Shown: in pieces, positions 51,125-59,550 of the stretch | Numbering within the stretch: position 1 is the stretch's first letter | How the letters are laid out: the number at the start of each line of letters is the position of its first letter | Origin: Chloroflexi bacterium bin125 | GTDB taxonomy: Bacteria > Chloroflexota > Dehalococcoidia > Bin125 | Direction: 5' to 3' | Assembly (NCBI GenBank): GCA_002239025.1 | Contig: MPNM01000011.1 | Location: 1-64,000 of the forward strand | DNA length: 64,000 nt | Translations under genes and position numbers: made by a program | Notes under the pieces: generated by a model | The model's database searches: none | What the model was told of the DNA's origin: nothing | Seen by the model: only the letters and a program-made list of their open reading frames with translations

Positions 51125-51591
51125 GCCGTCGCACGCCGCGGTTGAGCGGGTGGTCGCGTCCCGGTACCGCCGAGTCGGGCTGGCGTCGAAAGCGCGACTT
51201 GTCGGGTCCTCACACAATCGTGAGCGTGCTGCTGGGCGTAGCTGTTCCCGTCTTGATTGCCTTCCTGAGCGGAGCCATCAAGCTGAACGACCGGGTACCG
51301 GATCTGCGCAATGATCCCGTCAAGTTGGAGGAACGGTACAGCGACGTATGGGCTGAGGCGATGGAGCGCGAGAATTCGCGGGCGTATGCTGAGCGCCTGG
51401 GTGAACTGCTGATTGACGAAGGTTTGGGCGGCGAACAACCTTGGGCGGTCGGATTCCGCGCAGGTTGGGTCGCCGGACGGCAAGACGCAGCGACAGCGAT
51501 GCGCGAAGCAGCGGTGGAACAGCAGTTAGGCGAACAGCGTATCGAATGGATCGTGCTAAACAGGATTGATCCTCTAGGAGCGCAGCGGTAA
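51121..51591 (+). CDS. small single-pass membrane protein, cassette copy 3 gene B
   Basis: A 156-residue paralogue of the B proteins from ATG 51121, which overlaps gene A of copy 3. The N-terminus (LSGWSRPGTAESGWRRKRDL) parallels copy 2. The membrane segment is IVSVLLGVAVPVLIAFLSGA and the conserved motif is AVGFRAGWVAGRQDAATAMR, where WNDALDAM has become RQDAATAM. The track's start at 51103 is excluded by the coupling pattern seen in the other two copies. It ends 31 bases before the DUF2867 gene. Confidence 0.73.
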   Translation: MSRRTPRLSGWSRPGTAESGWRRKRDLSGPHTIVSVLLGVAVPVLIAFLSGAIKLNDRVPDLRNDPVKLEERYSDVWAEAMERENSRAYAERLGELLIDEGLGGEQPWAVGFRAGWVAGRQDAATAMREAAVEQQLGEQRIEWIVLNRIDPLGAQR

Positions 51592-51622
51592 CGCTCGACC
51601 AGTTGCGACATACTCTGAGATC

Positions 51623-53095
51623 ATGACTCGGATACTGATCCTTGGCGCGAGTGGATATGTAGGTGGGCACCTGGCTCCCAGGTTGGCCTCGGAGGGATTT
51701 GCAGTTCGCGCTGCCGCACGTCGCATTGATGCGCTGCGGGCTCGCGGCTGGGAAGGTGTTGAGACGGTCCGGGCCGATGCGTTGGATCCTGACTCAATGC
51801 GCGAGGTTCTGGAAGGCGTTGACATCGCCTACTACCTCGTCCACTCGATGGCGTCGGCAGGCGACTTCACTGAGTTGGACCGCCGTGCGGCGACCAACTT
51901 TCGCGATGCTGCAGCAGAGGCCGGACTGAAGCGGATTGTCTACCTGGGCGGGATTCAACCGTCTAGCGGCGCATCGGTGCATCTCGCGTCCCGGCTTGAA
52001 ACCGGCGACATCCTACGTAGCGGCTCGACACCGGTGACCGAGCTGCGCGCCGGGATCGTGGTCGGTCCCGGCTCGGCCGCGTTTGAGGTGATCCGCGACC
52101 TTGTCTATCACTTGCCGCTGATGCTGGCGCCTCGCTGGGTGGGCTCTCGCAGCCAGCCGATCGCGCTCGATGACCTGCTTGACTATCTCGTGGGGTTGTT
52201 GCAGATAGACGGCGATGAAGCATCGCATGTCTACGACGCGGTCGGGCCTGAGACGCTGAGTTATGGCGATCTGCTACGGCAGTTTGGCGAGGTGGTCGGC
52301 AGGAAGGTTCGGATTGTTCCGTTGCCGGTGCTCACTCCGAGGCTGTCGTCCTATTGGCTGGACTTCGTCACCGCGGTGCCGGCACGGATTGCTCGACCGC
52401 TGATCGATGGTCTCAAGCATGACCTGATTTCGGAGCGCCCGGACGAACTGCGCGAACTCATTCCGATCAAGCAGCGTTCATACGCAGAGGCGGTGCGGCA
52501 TGCGCTGGAGGAGGAACGATCGGCATCGCTGACTGTCCGCTGGACGGAGGGTGGGTTTCGCTACCGACGCCAGCGGCATGATGTGTCCTGGTACGACAAG
52601 TCCGTCCGTGTCGCGCTTCCCACCGGCCGTTCCGCGACCGAGGTCTGGGGCGACATCAGTTCAATCGGTGGCGAGCGGGGCTGGTACTTCGCGACCTGGC
52701 TGTGGAAGGTGCGTGGGGCGATTGATCGGTTGTTGGGTGGTGTCGGGATGCGCCGTGGGCGTCGCCATCCGACCGAACTGCGCGTCGGCGATGCGCTCGA
52801 CTTCTGGCGTGTGGAGGCAGTCGAACCGGGACGCAGCCTGACGCTGGTCGCCGAGATGAAGTTGCCGGGCTCGGCGGTGCTGGAGTTGTCGGTGGCGCAG
52901 GCCGGCGACGGCGCAGTGGCCAAGCTCCAGGCGCACTTCCATCCGGCCGGTACCTGGGGACTGCTCTACTGGTACGTCCTCTGGCCGGTTCACATGGTCA
53001 TGTTCAGGAGGCTCGCCGAGGCGCTGGCGAACGGTGTCAGGCACCGCGCAGGCGCGGGTCGAGGACATCGCGCAAGGCGTCGCCCAGCAGGTTGA
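51623..53095 (+). CDS. NAD(P)-binding SDR-family protein with DUF2867 domain
   Basis: A 490-residue two-domain protein. The N-terminal ~300 residues are an atypical SDR (ILILGASGYVGGHLAPRLAS, VDIAYYLVHSMASAGDFTEL, IVYLGGIQPSSG). Residues ~330-480 match DUF2867, a START-like domain that may bind a hydrophobic ligand (VRVALPTGRSATEVWGDISS, GDALDFWRVEAVEPGRSLTL). Its role is unknown, though such fusions are common in actinobacteria and Chloroflexota. The last 20 residues are Arg/Gly rich and overlap the convergent permease gene by 59 bases; the natural end may have been altered there. Confidence 0.87.
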   Translation: MTRILILGASGYVGGHLAPRLASEGFAVRAAARRIDALRARGWEGVETVRADALDPDSMREVLEGVDIAYYLVHSMASAGDFTELDRRAATNFRDAAAEAGLKRIVYLGGIQPSSGASVHLASRLETGDILRSGSTPVTELRAGIVVGPGSAAFEVIRDLVYHLPLMLAPRWVGSRSQPIALDDLLDYLVGLLQIDGDEASHVYDAVGPETLSYGDLLRQFGEVVGRKVRIVPLPVLTPRLSSYWLDFVTAVPARIARPLIDGLKHDLISERPDELRELIPIKQRSYAEAVRHALEEERSASLTVRWTEGGFRYRRQRHDVSWYDKSVRVALPTGRSATEVWGDISSIGGERGWYFATWLWKVRGAIDRLLGGVGMRRGRRHPTELRVGDALDFWRVEAVEPGRSLTLVAEMKLPGSAVLELSVAQAGDGAVAKLQAHFHPAGTWGLLYWYVLWPVHMVMFRRLAEALANGVRHRAGAGRGHRARRRPAG

Positions 53096-54017
53096 AGCCC
53101 AGCACGATCATCATGATCGCGCCGCCGGCAAAGACGGTCTGCCAGGGATGCAGGTCGAGCGAGCCGCGACCAGCCTGGACCATCTTGCCCCAGCTCGCGA
53201 CGCCCTGTGGTCCAGCGCCGAGGAATGAGATTGCCGCCTCGGCGAGGATGTAGGCTCCGATGCCGATGCTGAAGGCGATGATGAGCACCGCCACGACATT
53301 GGGCAGCACGTGTCGCACCATGATCCTGAGATCGCTCGCGCCAACGACGCGGGCGGCGAGCACGAATTCGCTCTCGCGCACGGCGAAGACGGCTGATCGG
53401 ATCAGTCGTGTGGTAATCGCAAGTCCGGCAATTCCGAGCCATAAGACGACATAACTCACTTTCGGCTCGGAGATCTGCGTAAAGACGAGCACCAGCACTA
53501 AGAAGGGGATCGCCTGGAGCATGTCGACGATGCGCTGAATCAGGAGATCCAGGATCCCTGCGTAGTAGGCAGAGATCATCCCGATGACGAGTCCACCGAT
53601 CACGGCGATCACCGACGCGCCGAGTCCCACAATCAGGCTGAGTCGTGCGCCATGGATGACCTGCGACCAGATGTCGCGGCCGAACTTGTCCGTGCCGAAC
53701 CAGTGCTTGCCGGACGGCTCGGCGAACTGCTCGACAACCACAGGCGAACCGATGTCGGGATTGCGGGCGAGCTCGAGGGTTGTCGGATTGGCTTTGTAGT
53801 CGGGGTTCGGCGAGTCGAAAATCTGGTCCTGGTCGTGGCGCTGAATCTGATTGGCGAAAATCGCGATCAGGATGAAAGCGACCGCAATGATCAGGCCGAT
53901 GCCACCGAGCGGCTTGCCGCGGATGAAACGAAGCACGCTACGCAGACCGGAACCAAGCCTGATTAGCAGGTTGGGGTCGCCCTCGGGAACGATGACCTCG
54001 CCGCGTGCTTCAGTCAC
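53037..54017 (-). CDS. peptide/nickel-type ABC transporter permease (DppC-like)
   Basis: Inner-membrane permease of the oligopeptide ABC family, 326 residues with an extra N-terminal cytoplasmic segment and six helices. The N-terminal OppC_N segment and the EAA-type loop (EAAISFLGAGPQGVASWGKM, DVLDPRLRGA at the end) are typical of the C subunit. It follows the B-subunit gene by nine bases in the same direction. The imported solute may be a peptide or another oligomer; no ATPase genes are adjacent. Confidence 0.92.
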   Translation of the reverse strand: MTEARGEVIVPEGDPNLLIRLGSGLRSVLRFIRGKPLGGIGLIIAVAFILIAIFANQIQRHDQDQIFDSPNPDYKANPTTLELARNPDIGSPVVVEQFAEPSGKHWFGTDKFGRDIWSQVIHGARLSLIVGLGASVIAVIGGLVIGMISAYYAGILDLLIQRIVDMLQAIPFLVLVLVFTQISEPKVSYVVLWLGIAGLAITTRLIRSAVFAVRESEFVLAARVVGASDLRIMVRHVLPNVVAVLIIAFSIGIGAYILAEAAISFLGAGPQGVASWGKMVQAGRGSLDLHPWQTVFAGGAIMMIVLGFNLLGDALRDVLDPRLRGA

Positions 54018-54026
54018 AGTGGTCTC

Positions 54027-54986
54027 CTATGACAATCGAATGCGCGGGTCGATGATGCCGTAGAGGATGTCGACGACAAGATTGGTGAAGACAACGAAGA
54101 CGGCAATCAGGACGATGACGGACTGGAAGACGGGATTGTCGCGCTCGAACAGTGAGCTGATGATCAAGTTGCCAATCCCGGGGATGTTGAACATGTTCTC
54201 GAGGATGACCTGCGAGCCAATGATCGTTGCGACGGTCACGCCCATCACGGTCAGGACCGGCAGCAGCGCGTTGCGTAAGGCGTGACGAATGATCACGACC
54301 GACTCGCGCAGGCCCTTGGCTCGCGCGGTTCGGACGTAGTCCTGGCGCATCACCTCGAGCATCTGCGAACGCAGCAGCCGCATCGTCGCGGCGGTGCCGG
54401 CGAAGCCGCCGGCGAGCATCGGGATCAGGTACCAGGTGATCGCGTCTTTCGGGTTCTCCCAGATGTGTGGTTGTCCGATCACGTCGATCAGGAATAGTTC
54501 CCACTCGAGGACAAACAGCGAAGCAATGGCCGCCGTCCAGAAGACGGGCGCAGCCAGTGCCAGGATGGCCAGCGAGCGCAGGGTGTAGTCGATCCAACGG
54601 TCCTGGAAGATCGCCGACAATAATCCCACCGGGAACGCGACGGCAAAGCCGACGATGACGATCAGGACGCCAAGTTCGATCGAGTAGGGCAGCGACCGAC
54701 CGATTTCGTACCAGACGGAGTTGGCGCGATTGGTGAAGGAGTTCCCCAGGTCGAGCCGGATCGTGTCCCAGAGCCAGTTTCCGTACTGGGTCGCGAGCGG
54801 TTTGTCCAGGCCGTACTCGGCGCGTCGCTCGGCGATCTGCTCAGCGGAGGCCGATCCGGCGTCGAGGCCCAATGCCGCCGACGCGGCGTCGCCCGGCAAG
54901 ATGCGGATGGCGAAGAATGAGAAGGTACCGGCCAGAAACACGACGAAGATCGCGCCGATGATTCTGCGGATGATGTAGCCCTGCAT
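54027..54986 (-). CDS. peptide/nickel-type ABC transporter permease (DppB-like)
   Basis: B-subunit permease of 319 residues. The N-terminus YIIRRIIGAIFVVFLAGTFS and RILPGDAASAALG are the standard start of DppB/OppB. The EAA loop is YVRTARAKGLRESVVIIRHA (Y-x-R-x-A-R-A-K-G-L). It lies between the binding-protein and DppC-like genes, so the three form one transcription unit. ATPase subunits must be encoded elsewhere. Confidence 0.93.
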   Translation of the reverse strand: MQGYIIRRIIGAIFVVFLAGTFSFFAIRILPGDAASAALGLDAGSASAEQIAERRAEYGLDKPLATQYGNWLWDTIRLDLGNSFTNRANSVWYEIGRSLPYSIELGVLIVIVGFAVAFPVGLLSAIFQDRWIDYTLRSLAILALAAPVFWTAAIASLFVLEWELFLIDVIGQPHIWENPKDAITWYLIPMLAGGFAGTAATMRLLRSQMLEVMRQDYVRTARAKGLRESVVIIRHALRNALLPVLTVMGVTVATIIGSQVILENMFNIPGIGNLIISSLFERDNPVFQSVIVLIAVFVVFTNLVVDILYGIIDPRIRLS

Positions 54987-55109
54987 CCTGCAGCCCGGTT
55001 ATCCGTTGATGCTTCAGGCAGAGGCTACAGTCCGCCGCCGATACGCCGGAGGGGCGAATCGGCGACGGACGAATGGCAACCTATGCCGTCGTCCTTGAGC
55101 TTCAGTCGA

Positions 55110-57107
55110 TCAGAGCGGCACCGGAGCCGTCGGCTGGCGACCTTCGGCTGACGGATCGTCGAGGTCGACCCACTGCTCAACAGAGTTCAGGCTGTAGGGC
55201 AGGAAGTTCCAACCCTCTTCGGGACTGGACAACTGCGGATGGTTGTAGTTGTAGCGGATGGCCGGGTAGATGTAGTTGTAACAGATGCTGCGCCCGAACT
55301 GGCCGCGCTCCATCACGTACTCCTGGACTTCCCGAACCATCTGGTAGGCGGTCTCGTAGTCGAGTTCCTGCTTGGCCGCATTCAACGTGTCGTCGATGTA
55401 CGGATCCGAGATCTCCCAGTAGTTCGAGCCGGCGTCGGTAGTGAATGCACCGATCATGTCGGCCCGCGCATCGGGGATTTCGATGTTCGGAATCCAACTG
55501 AAGAACGGATCGAAGTCCTTGGCGATCCAGGACGGGATGATTTCCAGGTACGGCTTGGTGATTCCGTTGAACTGGTCGGTGTCGAATGCCTGGTTGAACA
55601 TCTCGGCAACGATGCCTGGCGTTGCCGACCAGGCGGAGCGAGAAGCCCAGAGCTCGGACGTGACCCAGTCGATCTGGCCGAGCTCGGGGCCGCCGGCGGC
55701 GTTCCACAGTGCTCGCGCTTCCTCGATGTCCTGTTCTTTATCGATCCGGTAGCCGGGGAACGTCTCGAGGTCTTCCTGTGGAATGGCCCAGGCTTCCTGC
55801 ATCCAGGTGACCGGACCGGAGACTTTGCCCAGACCGTTGTGCAGCTGCTGGATCAACTGGCGCCGGTTGATGGCCAGGTCGATGGCTCGCGTCAGGCGCA
55901 AGTCGTTCCACGGCGCCTTGTTCGACGGTGTGAAGATCGCCACGGTGTTGGCGACGCCCTGGAAGGTGAGATATGTCTCATCCTGCAGGCTGTCGTGGAT
56001 CGCGAGGGTCGTGTTCGGGTCCGGGTCGCTCATGAAGTCGACCTGCTTCTGCTCGAACGCGATCCGGTACGCATTGGGATCCTGGAATGTCTGCACCCAG
56101 ACCCTGGCGTCGAGATACGGCTTGTCGGGCAGCGCGTAGAAGTTCGGGTTCTTGACTGCCGAGATGCCCTCGCCCGGATCCCACCGGGTGAGAATGTACG
56201 GGCCGGTGCCGATGACCTTGGAGGCGTCGACTTCCGTGTACTGGTCCTCGGTGCCGCCGACGAGCTCCGGCTGGTTCATCAGGTTGAACTCGTTGGCTAG
56301 ACCCTGGACAAAGGTTGCGTCCGCCTCGGTCAGATTCAACGTGAGGCTGACGTCGTCATAGTCCATCGAGCCGACGCCGCCCCAGTAGGCGCTGCGGCCG
56401 AAGTTGCTGGCTTCCTCGCCGTTCTCGAGTACCTTGTTGCGCTGTCGATCGATGTTCCAGGCGATGTCGGCAGGCGTCAACGCGCGACCGGGCGCGGCCG
56501 ACGGATGGTCGGCGCCGGGGCCGGCGTCGTGCCAGTTCACACCGCCACGCAAGTGCAAGACGATCGTGGTCGCGTCGGGCAGTTCCCATCCTTCTGCGAG
56601 GTCGCCGGTGAGGACACCGGTGTTGGGGTTCTCGAAGCGCAGCAGCTTCGACTGCACGTTGGCAAGGACCTGGAGTACCGGCGATGCGACTGTCCGCTGC
56701 GCGTCGTAGGTCTCGTAGACGTTGGCCGACTGCTCGATGATCGAGCCACCGTACTTCTTGCCCTCGGAGACCATGGCCTGCTGTTGCGCAGCCTGTTGCT
56801 CGGCCTGTTCCTGGGTCGACTGTTCCTGGGCCTGCTGCTGCATCGCCTGCTGCTGGGCCTGCTGATGCTGGTCCTGCTGCATGGCCTGCTGCTGCTGTTG
56901 CTGCATGGCCTGGTCTTGGGCCTGCTGCTGCATGGCCTGTTGCTGCTGCTGAACCTGAGCGACCGACTGACCGTCGTCATCGTCGTCGCCACAACCCACC
57001 AGGGCCAAACCGGCTGCGCCAACTCCGGCGCGAGCCGAGGCGCTCAGAATGCCGCGCCGGCTCATCCGTTTCCGACTCATCCGTTGCCAATAGGAACGCT
57101 CGCTCAT
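55110..57107 (-). CDS. ABC transporter substrate-binding lipoprotein with long poly-Gln linker (SBP family 5)
   Basis: Extracytoplasmic binding protein of 665 residues for the peptide-type transporter. The N-terminus has a twin-arginine-like SRRGILSASARAG and a lipobox LALVGCGDDDDD. A ~75-residue Gln/Ala/Met linker follows (units like QQQQQAMQQ). The family 5 solute-binding fold then runs from KKYGGSIIEQSA, with ADIAWNIDRQ, VIGTGPYILTRWDPGEGISA and APWNDLRLTRAIDLAINRRQ. The ATG at 57107 has GGAGGAA upstream, so the track's longer start is rejected. The ligand is unknown. Confidence 0.92.
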   Translation of the reverse strand: MSERSYWQRMSRKRMSRRGILSASARAGVGAAGLALVGCGDDDDDGQSVAQVQQQQQAMQQQAQDQAMQQQQQQAMQQDQHQQAQQQAMQQQAQEQSTQEQAEQQAAQQQAMVSEGKKYGGSIIEQSANVYETYDAQRTVASPVLQVLANVQSKLLRFENPNTGVLTGDLAEGWELPDATTIVLHLRGGVNWHDAGPGADHPSAAPGRALTPADIAWNIDRQRNKVLENGEEASNFGRSAYWGGVGSMDYDDVSLTLNLTEADATFVQGLANEFNLMNQPELVGGTEDQYTEVDASKVIGTGPYILTRWDPGEGISAVKNPNFYALPDKPYLDARVWVQTFQDPNAYRIAFEQKQVDFMSDPDPNTTLAIHDSLQDETYLTFQGVANTVAIFTPSNKAPWNDLRLTRAIDLAINRRQLIQQLHNGLGKVSGPVTWMQEAWAIPQEDLETFPGYRIDKEQDIEEARALWNAAGGPELGQIDWVTSELWASRSAWSATPGIVAEMFNQAFDTDQFNGITKPYLEIIPSWIAKDFDPFFSWIPNIEIPDARADMIGAFTTDAGSNYWEISDPYIDDTLNAAKQELDYETAYQMVREVQEYVMERGQFGRSICYNYIYPAIRYNYNHPQLSSPEEGWNFLPYSLNSVEQWVDLDDPSAEGRQPTAPVPL

Positions 57108-57225
57108 GCTTTCCTCCAGAACTGTGGCCCCGCGACCGCGGGTGGTGTTGCCCATGAAGCGCAACGATACAGCAAAACGAGATAATGTAACGCAGTTATC
57201 ACGGATGTCCGAAGGGATTCTTCCA

Positions 57226-57543
57226 ATGTCGCGAGCAGTCAGGGAGCTCACGCTGCGCGCCATGCCTATCTGGTTGCTGCGCCAGTACCTGGAACAGCTC
57301 GGAGCGTCGGACGTGGAGCCGCCGTCGCCTGGCGCGACCGATCCCGACGGTGTGGTGCAGCCCGACGGCTCAATGTCGGGCGACGGCTGGTCGGTGCTCT
57401 GGCGGACCGAGCAGCGCTCGATGCACCCGCAACTGCCGACCAAGATGGACGAGCACTACTTCGTCTTTACGGCAGGATCGGAGGAGGCGATGGAGTCGCT
57501 GATCGAACGCTTCATGATGAAAGCCCATCGCGGCGGGGGCTGA
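57226..57543 (+). CDS. hypothetical small protein
   Basis: A 105-residue protein I do not recognise. The start (SRAVRELTLRAMPIWLLRQY) is an amphipathic helix and the C-terminal half has GDGWSVLWRTEQRSMHPQLP and FVFTAGSEEAMESLIERFMM. Upstream AAGGGA before ATG 57226 supports this start over the track's earlier one. It is divergent from the binding-protein gene. The composition looks like a real soluble alpha/beta protein. Confidence 0.55.
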   Translation: MSRAVRELTLRAMPIWLLRQYLEQLGASDVEPPSPGATDPDGVVQPDGSMSGDGWSVLWRTEQRSMHPQLPTKMDEHYFVFTAGSEEAMESLIERFMMKAHRGGG

Positions 57544-57594
57544 GCACGGTCGACCGTGCCTCGCTAGTGTGAAAGAACAGATCGAGAGCAGACA

Positions 57595-57819
57595 ATGAGC
57601 AATGGCACGGATGACCAGGCGGTAGTCGACCAAGCAGCTCCGGCGGAAGTGGAGCGCGGTCGTGACGAAGTTGGCCCGTATGTCATCGTCAATGGTCTAA
57701 AGATTCATATCGCCGTCGTCGACCGGGGACTGATACCGCCTTGGGACGGATTCAGCATCAGCAAGTGGTGGTCCACTTCTCGATTCAATCCGCTTACTCG
57801 ACTTAGCTCACCGAAGTGA
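57595..57819 (+). CDS. short ORF of uncertain status
   Basis: A 74-codon ORF with ATG, acidic at the start and containing GPYVIVNGLKIHIAVVDRGL. The C-terminus WWSTSRFNPLTRLSSPK overlaps the 3' end of the convergent membrane-protein gene. No strong ribosome site or family match. It may be a real small protein or chance. Confidence 0.35.
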   Translation: MSNGTDDQAVVDQAAPAEVERGRDEVGPYVIVNGLKIHIAVVDRGLIPPWDGFSISKWWSTSRFNPLTRLSSPK

Positions 57820-58261
57820 GTGCGGCGGCGAGCAATAGGATCGCGTCCAACGCCCAGAACGACAATGTGGCGAACACGAGCTGCGACTTCCTCCTGATCA
57901 GTCCTTCATTCGCTCCGACTGAGTCAAAGATTGAAATGGCCACTGCCAACTGAAGGTCGCTCTCAGATCTGTTGAGGCCATGCAATCGAGTCAGTGAGGG
58001 TCCTTCCAGCAGGTCAGCGTCTCGATATCCGATCAACGCCGTGATAAGCAGACCGACGTAAACACCTATCGACGCCGAGGCGAAGCCAACGGCCAACCCA
58101 CTTGCTCGGAGCCCTTCAAGGTCTTGCAGGGCGCCGAACAGCACTAACAGAGCGGTTGCGCCTGCGAACACGCCCATCAATCGGCCGTTCAGTTCACGGA
58201 TCTGAGCAAGCTGTTCGTCCAGCCGCCAACGCGCGATCTCATAGAAGACTTGTTCCGCCAT
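57803..58261 (-). CDS. small membrane protein with three hydrophobic segments
   Basis: A 152-residue protein. An N-terminal helix (IARWRLDEQLAQIRELNGRL) leads into two closely spaced membrane segments (MGVFAGATALLVLFGAL; FASASIGVYVGLLITALIGY). A ~50-residue cytoplasmic part and a third segment (LDAILLLAAAL) follow after NEGLIRRKSQLVFATLSFW. This topology recalls SLATT-like or Pycsar-effector-like membrane proteins but I cannot identify it. GGAG five bases before ATG 58261 sets the start. A protein of similar layout is encoded at 60912. Confidence 0.65.
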   Translation of the reverse strand: MAEQVFYEIARWRLDEQLAQIRELNGRLMGVFAGATALLVLFGALQDLEGLRASGLAVGFASASIGVYVGLLITALIGYRDADLLEGPSLTRLHGLNRSESDLQLAVAISIFDSVGANEGLIRRKSQLVFATLSFWALDAILLLAAALTSVS

Positions 58262-58331
58262 CACAACTCCGACCGACAGCCTATGCCAGACCTATCATGG
58301 CGGCGGGTGAAGATCTTGGATGGAGGGCGAT

Positions 58332-59549
58332 ATGCCGGGACCGCTTGATGGGGTTCGCGTCTTCGATTTGACGTTGTGGATGGTGGGTCCCTGGGCATCG
58401 ATGCACCTCGGCGCTCTGGGCGCCGATGTGATTCACATTGAGCAACCCGGCGTCGATCCTCGGACCCTTGGCGCTGGCGTTCCGCCGGCGATCAATGGCA
58501 CATCCGTGGGCTACATCACCTGGAACATGAACAAGCGCGGACTGTTTCTTGACCTGAAATCACAGGCCGATCGACAGACCGCGTACGAACTGCTCCAGAC
58601 CTGCGATGTCTTCCTGATCAACATGCGTCCCGGAGCAGCCGAGCGCATGGGCGTTGGCTATGAGCAGGTCGTGGCGGCCAATCCCAACATCGTCTACACA
58701 GCGATTACGGGTTGGGGTGAGATCGGGCCGATGCGCGATAAGCCCGGCGCCGATGTGCAGTGTCAGTACTTCACCGGATTCTGGTCGGTGAACGGCAAGC
58801 GCGACGGCAAGCCCGAGGTCTACCGACACTTCACACAGATGGATGCGAGCACTGGCAATGTCGCGGCGCAAGCGGTGCTGATGGGTCTGTTGGCGCGCAA
58901 GCGCACCGGCAGAGGACAGCGAATACACGTCGGCATGCTTAGAGCTGGCATGGCTCTGCAGAGCGGCCGAATCGCCGAGTACCTCGCGACAGGTGCGCAA
59001 CATCAACCGCTGGGCTCGGCCGGATTCGCGGCCGCGCCCGATCAGGCGTTCCAGTGCCAGGGAGGCGATTGGATCGGTGTCGCAGCAACGAGCGAGGATG
59101 AATGGAGCCGCCTGTGCCAGGCTCTGAATGCGTCGGAAGCGCAGGTCGATGGTCTGAGCGACCTTGTGGTTGACCCTCGATTTGCCACAAACCTCGACCG
59201 GGTCGCGCATCGCGACGCACTGGCGTCTTTGCTTCAGCAGGCAATCCTACAGCGTCCACGCCGCTATTGGATGCTGCGGCTCGCCGACGCAGGTGTGCCG
59301 TGTGGCTATCCGATTTCGTTCGAGTCGCTGCAGCACCATGCCCAGACAATCGAGAATGGCTACTTGCGAGAGATCACAACATCCGGCTGGGGAGATGTGT
59401 GGACCGGTGGTCCGCCCTGGGAACTGTCTCGAACGCCGGCCCGCTGGTTCGGCACGCCGATGCCAGGCGAGCACACCGGCGACATCCTCGACGATCTCAC
59501 CAAGCGCCGAGCGTCGACCGCCGAGCCGACGCCAGTGATCGGCGATTAG
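58332..59549 (+). CDS. CaiB/BaiF-family CoA-transferase (pair 2, first gene)
   Basis: Class III CoA-transferase of 405 residues. Motifs are GPLDGVRVFDLTLWMVGPWA, LGALGADVIHIEQPGVDPRT, NMNKRGLFLDLKSQADRQ and the catalytic Asp in TQMDASTGNVAAQAV. The C-terminal half ends at PMPGEHTGDILDDL. The ATG at 58332 follows GGAGGG. It is followed one base after its stop by a second CaiB gene, so the pair may encode two subunits of one enzyme. The substrate is unknown. Confidence 0.9.
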   Translation: MPGPLDGVRVFDLTLWMVGPWASMHLGALGADVIHIEQPGVDPRTLGAGVPPAINGTSVGYITWNMNKRGLFLDLKSQADRQTAYELLQTCDVFLINMRPGAAERMGVGYEQVVAANPNIVYTAITGWGEIGPMRDKPGADVQCQYFTGFWSVNGKRDGKPEVYRHFTQMDASTGNVAAQAVLMGLLARKRTGRGQRIHVGMLRAGMALQSGRIAEYLATGAQHQPLGSAGFAAAPDQAFQCQGGDWIGVAATSEDEWSRLCQALNASEAQVDGLSDLVVDPRFATNLDRVAHRDALASLLQQAILQRPRRYWMLRLADAGVPCGYPISFESLQHHAQTIENGYLREITTSGWGDVWTGGPPWELSRTPARWFGTPMPGEHTGDILDDLTKRRASTAEPTPVIGD

Positions 59550-59550
59550 G

